Source: Candidatus Omnitrophota bacterium (GTDB lineage: Bacteria > Omnitrophota > Gorgyraeia > Gygaellales > Profunditerraquicolaceae). Taken from it: a stretch of 8,812 nucleotides of DNA. Below the pieces are notes generated by a model, which was not told where the DNA came from, made no database searches, and saw only the letters and a program-made list of their open reading frames with translations. This document shows positions 6,074-8,812 of the stretch, in pieces. Location of the stretch: assembly GCA_028713875.1 (NCBI GenBank), contig JAQTNM010000048.1, positions 1-8,812 of the forward strand. The letters are read 5' to 3'. Position 1 is the stretch's first letter; every line of letters begins with the position of its first letter. The translations under genes and the position numbers were made by a program.

Positions 6074-6730
6074 ATGTTTTCTAATGCTTGTAAAATATTT
6101 TTTGATTTACATTGTAGTGTTGGGGGTGGTAGTAAAGGTGATAAAGGAAAACTTCATGGCACCGGGTGCCTTTTAGGGCCGAAACATGTTATTACTGCTC
6201 GCCATATTTGGAGCAATATTAAAAAAATATACCAATATCCTTCAATCCTTAAATATGACGGTATATTTAAATGCAAAATAGTTCTTGAATCTAAAGAATT
6301 TGATATCGTTATTCTAGAAACAGAAGAGATAATAGAGAACTATGATTTCCCTGCCCCGTCCGTTTATCCAAAAATTTATTCTAAAATTCCTTCTCGCGGA
6401 TTGCTGGTTGGATTCTCAACAACTTTACGTTTAAACGAAACAGAAAAACCAGAATCGCATACTGCATTTTTTCAAGCACATGTCTCAATGCAATTGCATG
6501 AGCATGATTTTGTTCTCTCGAACGGAGTTATTCAAAAAGGATCAAGTGGTAGTCCGGTATTCACCCCGTCTGCAGAACTTGTTGGAATTTTAATTCAAAA
6601 CCTACAATTTAGTGTTGATACTGGTTTATTAGCTGATCAAATTATTACGACGCCAGTCTTCTCTCCTCTTCTTCCCTTTAAAAAGATAATTGAGAACTTA
6701 GTTTTAAAAACAGTCGAAAGGAGTCGATAA
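6074..6730 (+). CDS. Trypsin-like serine protease, cytoplasmic
   Basis: The 218-residue product has the chymotrypsin-fold triad in the right order and spacing: H44 in GTGCLLGPKHVITARHIW (the TAxH motif), D77 in FDIVILE, and S158 in KGSSGSPVF (the GxSGxP motif). There is no signal peptide, transmembrane segment or PDZ domain, unlike DegP/HtrA, so it should act inside the cell. Proteases of this type occur as effectors or processing enzymes in several bacterial defence systems. GGGGGA lies a few bases before the ATG. Its stop overlaps the next start in TAATG, so it is made together with the HEPN protein and may cut or activate a partner. The substrate is unknown. The triad is intact, so activity is likely. 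Confidence 0.85.
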   Translation: MFSNACKIFFDLHCSVGGGSKGDKGKLHGTGCLLGPKHVITARHIWSNIKKIYQYPSILKYDGIFKCKIVLESKEFDIVILETEEIIENYDFPAPSVYPKIYSKIPSRGLLVGFSTTLRLNETEKPESHTAFFQAHVSMQLHEHDFVLSNGVIQKGSSGSPVFTPSAELVGILIQNLQFSVDTGLLADQIITTPVFSPLLPFKKIIENLVLKTVERSR

Positions 6731-7389
6731 TGACATCTTCTGATAAGCCGAAGCAGTTCACTGGAAACCAAAAGTGTGGCCATTGTGGTAATACAGGACC
6801 AATGGAAATAGTAAGTTGTTATTCACAGGTTGAAGAGCGCGAAGATGACCAAAGCAATTTTACATGGGAATGTGGTGATGTATATGAGATTTTGCTTTGC
6901 CCTGCTTGTCGCAGGATAATCTTGCGCACCTATTTTTATCAGGAGGGAATGGAAGGTGAGGATATTGCTCCGGATATACTTTATCCTATTTCTAAGGGAA
7001 CTTTGTTAGGATTACCCAATAAAGTAGAAAAGGCTTATACAGCTGCATTAAAAGTCAGAAGTATTGATGTCAACGCTTATGGAGTTTTAATAGGTCGTGT
7101 TCTAGAAATTGTATGCGAAGACCGGTCAGCTAAAGGAAAAAATTTGAATGAAAAACTAAAGGACTTATCCGACAAAGGTGAAATTCCGATAAAGCTTGTA
7201 GATGTTGCTGCTAGTCTTAGGCAACTTAGAAATGTGGGTGCACATGCCACTTTGGGGGAATTAACAGAGAAAGAAATACCATTGCTTGATGATCTCTGCA
7301 GAGCCATTTTGGAGTATGTGTATAGTGCCCCATATCTTGTCCAAAAAGCAGAAGAAAGATTGTCTCAACTTAAGGAAAATAAAAAATAA
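6730..7389 (+). CDS. DUF4145-like protein: zinc finger plus HEPN domain (putative RNase)
   Basis: The N-terminus (about 1-70) has two CxxC pairs, C16/C19 and C57/C60 (LLCPACRR), forming a zinc-ribbon or treble-clef fold. A helical C-terminal domain (about 95-210) ends with LRQLRNVGAHA, where R167-N168 and H172 make the RNxxxH catalytic motif of HEPN ribonucleases. This order is typical of the DUF4145 family. HEPN proteins commonly cut RNA in toxin-antitoxin, CRISPR and abortive-infection systems, so a growth-arrest effector is plausible, but nuclease activity is an inference. AAAGGAG lies six bases before the ATG, which overlaps the protease stop. The 58 bases to the next gene hold only A/T-rich runs and no convincing hairpin, so read-through is likely. 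Confidence 0.8.
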   Translation: MTSSDKPKQFTGNQKCGHCGNTGPMEIVSCYSQVEEREDDQSNFTWECGDVYEILLCPACRRIILRTYFYQEGMEGEDIAPDILYPISKGTLLGLPNKVEKAYTAALKVRSIDVNAYGVLIGRVLEIVCEDRSAKGKNLNEKLKDLSDKGEIPIKLVDVAASLRQLRNVGAHATLGELTEKEIPLLDDLCRAILEYVYSAPYLVQKAEERLSQLKENKK

Positions 7390-7447
7390 ATCCCTTTTTT
7401 TAGAAAAGTTAAAAATCCTCCTTTTTAAAACTCGGGAAGTATCCAAT

Positions 7448-8812
7448 ATGAGCATAGATGAACGAGATGAACTTGAAGTTGAGCTTAGAAAATATAAATT
7501 GGACAGTTTACTCTTGTTAATTGCAGATAAATCCAGAGAAATGTTTAACAAGGGGGAATCGCTTGAAACTATAACTTGGAATAGAAGAATAGGGGGTTTA
7601 ACAGAAAATTTTAATCAGTTAATGCCAATATGGGGGCTTGCTGACTTATCCTATAGAGCAATAAAGTATTCAAATGATTATCGTGCACAGGAATCGAAGC
7701 TAGATGGCTTGTTTAAGTTAAATAATCTTTTAGCGAAAGTGACTGATCAAGAAGCAGCTCGTAGATCATCAGTTAAGATTAACGAACAAGCAAAGGTAGA
7801 TATATTCGTAGGATTATCTCAGGCACAGTTTTGGTGGCAAGATATTGCTCGGAATAGGGCTGGTATTGTTTATCATTTCTTGCGATACTATCTTTTGCTT
7901 CGGGAAATGCCAAATTATTTCCCAGACTTAAAACACCCAGATAAAGATTTACAGGAAATAACGGGTTTTGGCATTGATGATTTTTCTAAACTTCTATTTG
8001 CTTGTTATGCGCTACTTCTTACTGCGCCTTCTTCTGAATTTACCATAATAAATGTAGATGTTGAAGTAACGCAAAAAAATCCTGTCGTAACTTCTGATAA
8101 TATTAAAAAGTGTTTGAGTTTTTTCACCGCAGACTATTTGTATTATAGACAAGAAGTCCATCCTAATAATCCTCTATTTTTCCGTCCTGTTATTCAAACT
8201 CAGTCAAAACGCCTTATAGTTGCGAATGCTTTCCTATTTATTAAAAAATTCTATGAAGGCATATACTGGATAATCAGGGATAAATATATGCAAAATAATT
8301 CGCAGGACTTTACAAATGCCTTTGGACATTATTATGAAAAATATATCGAATCTCTACTTAGCTATTATTTAAAGCCGGGTGTATTTCAAAAGATAGGTGT
8401 CGATAAAGGTGGTGCGGATTGGATTGTTTATACTGATAAATATCGGTTTGTTATTGAACAAAAGTCCTCTCTGATGAGTGTAAAACTGAAGAAAGAATAT
8501 CCTTCTGTAGAAGAGATAGATAAATATTTGGCTAACTTTAATAAAGCTTGTGCACAGTTAAGAAAAACCAATAGTGCCCTAAAAGAAAATAATAGGATTA
8601 CGGTTAATCTAATCCTGCATTTTGAGAAGCTATATTTCAAAGAAGCTTTTGTGAAGAAAGAACTGCTGAGGCTAGGTGGCAATGATTTCGATCAGCTAAG
8701 GAATTATTATTTAATTGATACAGAAGAATTTGAACAGTTAATTCAGGTATTGTCTGAAGATGCGAATGCTATAAACGAAATACTGGATACAAAAATAGCA
8801 TACGAAGATAAT
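7448..8812 (+). CDS. Large protein with PD-(D/E)XK-like nuclease domain, 3' end missing
   Basis: A reading frame from ATG 7448 has no stop for 455 codons and runs off the window. I do not recognise residues 1-290; they look mostly helical and rich in Tyr, Leu and Lys. Near 290-340 there is a restriction-endonuclease-like pattern: a helix with E297 and E301 (FGHYYEKYIESLL), then GGADWIVYT with D324, and FVIEQKSS with E337 and K339, matching the E...D...ExK order of PD-(D/E)XK enzymes. A Lys-rich helical stretch follows. No helicase, methylase or ATPase motif is visible in this part. No other in-frame start exists after the preceding stop, though the ribosome-binding site is weak (GGGAAG). It is probably the nuclease partner of the protease and HEPN proteins and is likely co-transcribed with them. 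Part of the C-terminus is missing, so the final architecture is unknown. Confidence 0.72.
   Translation, partial: MSIDERDELEVELRKYKLDSLLLLIADKSREMFNKGESLETITWNRRIGGLTENFNQLMPIWGLADLSYRAIKYSNDYRAQESKLDGLFKLNNLLAKVTDQEAARRSSVKINEQAKVDIFVGLSQAQFWWQDIARNRAGIVYHFLRYYLLLREMPNYFPDLKHPDKDLQEITGFGIDDFSKLLFACYALLLTAPSSEFTIINVDVEVTQKNPVVTSDNIKKCLSFFTADYLYYRQEVHPNNPLFFRPVIQTQSKRLIVANAFLFIKKFYEGIYWIIRDKYMQNNSQDFTNAFGHYYEKYIESLLSYYLKPGVFQKIGVDKGGADWIVYTDKYRFVIEQKSSLMSVKLKKEYPSVEEIDKYLANFNKACAQLRKTNSALKENNRITVNLILHFEKLYFKEAFVKKELLRLGGNDFDQLRNYYLIDTEEFEQLIQVLSEDANAINEILDTKIAYEDN

Noticed and set aside
7077..7551. Ser/Leu-rich - strand frames opposite the HEPN gene and the start of the nuclease gene
   Set aside because: The composition is typical of antisense AT-rich coding DNA, and the + strand frames carry real family motifs.
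8428..8682. An 84-codon - strand frame at the right end
   Set aside because: It is antisense to the PD-(D/E)XK-like domain, has no recognisable domain, and the + strand frame is open throughout.

Overview
The window joins two kinds of DNA. The left part (1 to about 3680) is a balanced-GC bacterial housekeeping block on the + strand: the 3' part of dnaX, then recR, then an ABC-F ATPase gene, packed almost without gaps and read as one operon. Downstream is a tRNA-Asn(GTT) gene with its own promoter. The gene is cut in the anticodon loop by a 568-nt group I intron that encodes a small HNH endonuclease; removing the intron gives a 76-nt cloverleaf with encoded CCA. No marker in the window fixes the taxon. 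The gene style and a self-splicing tRNA intron would fit an uncultured, environmental lineage such as Omnitrophota or another deep candidate phylum, but this is a weak guess.

Directly after the tRNA (from about 4369) the sequence becomes clearly AT-richer and looks like an integrated mobile element. A large serine recombinase gene on the - strand points at the tRNA and stays open antisense through the tRNA 3' exon into the intron, so the tRNA 3' end is the probable attachment site. A divergent intergenic region with overlapping GTATT/AATAC dyads and promoter elements separates the recombinase from a small Xre-type repressor gene on the + strand.

The cargo follows the repressor on the + strand: a trypsin-like serine protease without a signal peptide, a DUF4145-type zinc-finger/HEPN protein whose ATG overlaps the protease stop codon, and a long open frame of at least 455 codons that runs off the right edge and carries a PD-(D/E)XK-like nuclease signature (D324, E337, K339). 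A protease, a putative HEPN RNase and a putative DNase together on a repressor-controlled integrative element look like a phage-defence or abortive-infection module. I do not recognise this gene combination as a named system, so it is the best candidate here for something undescribed. The function is inferred from motifs and context only.
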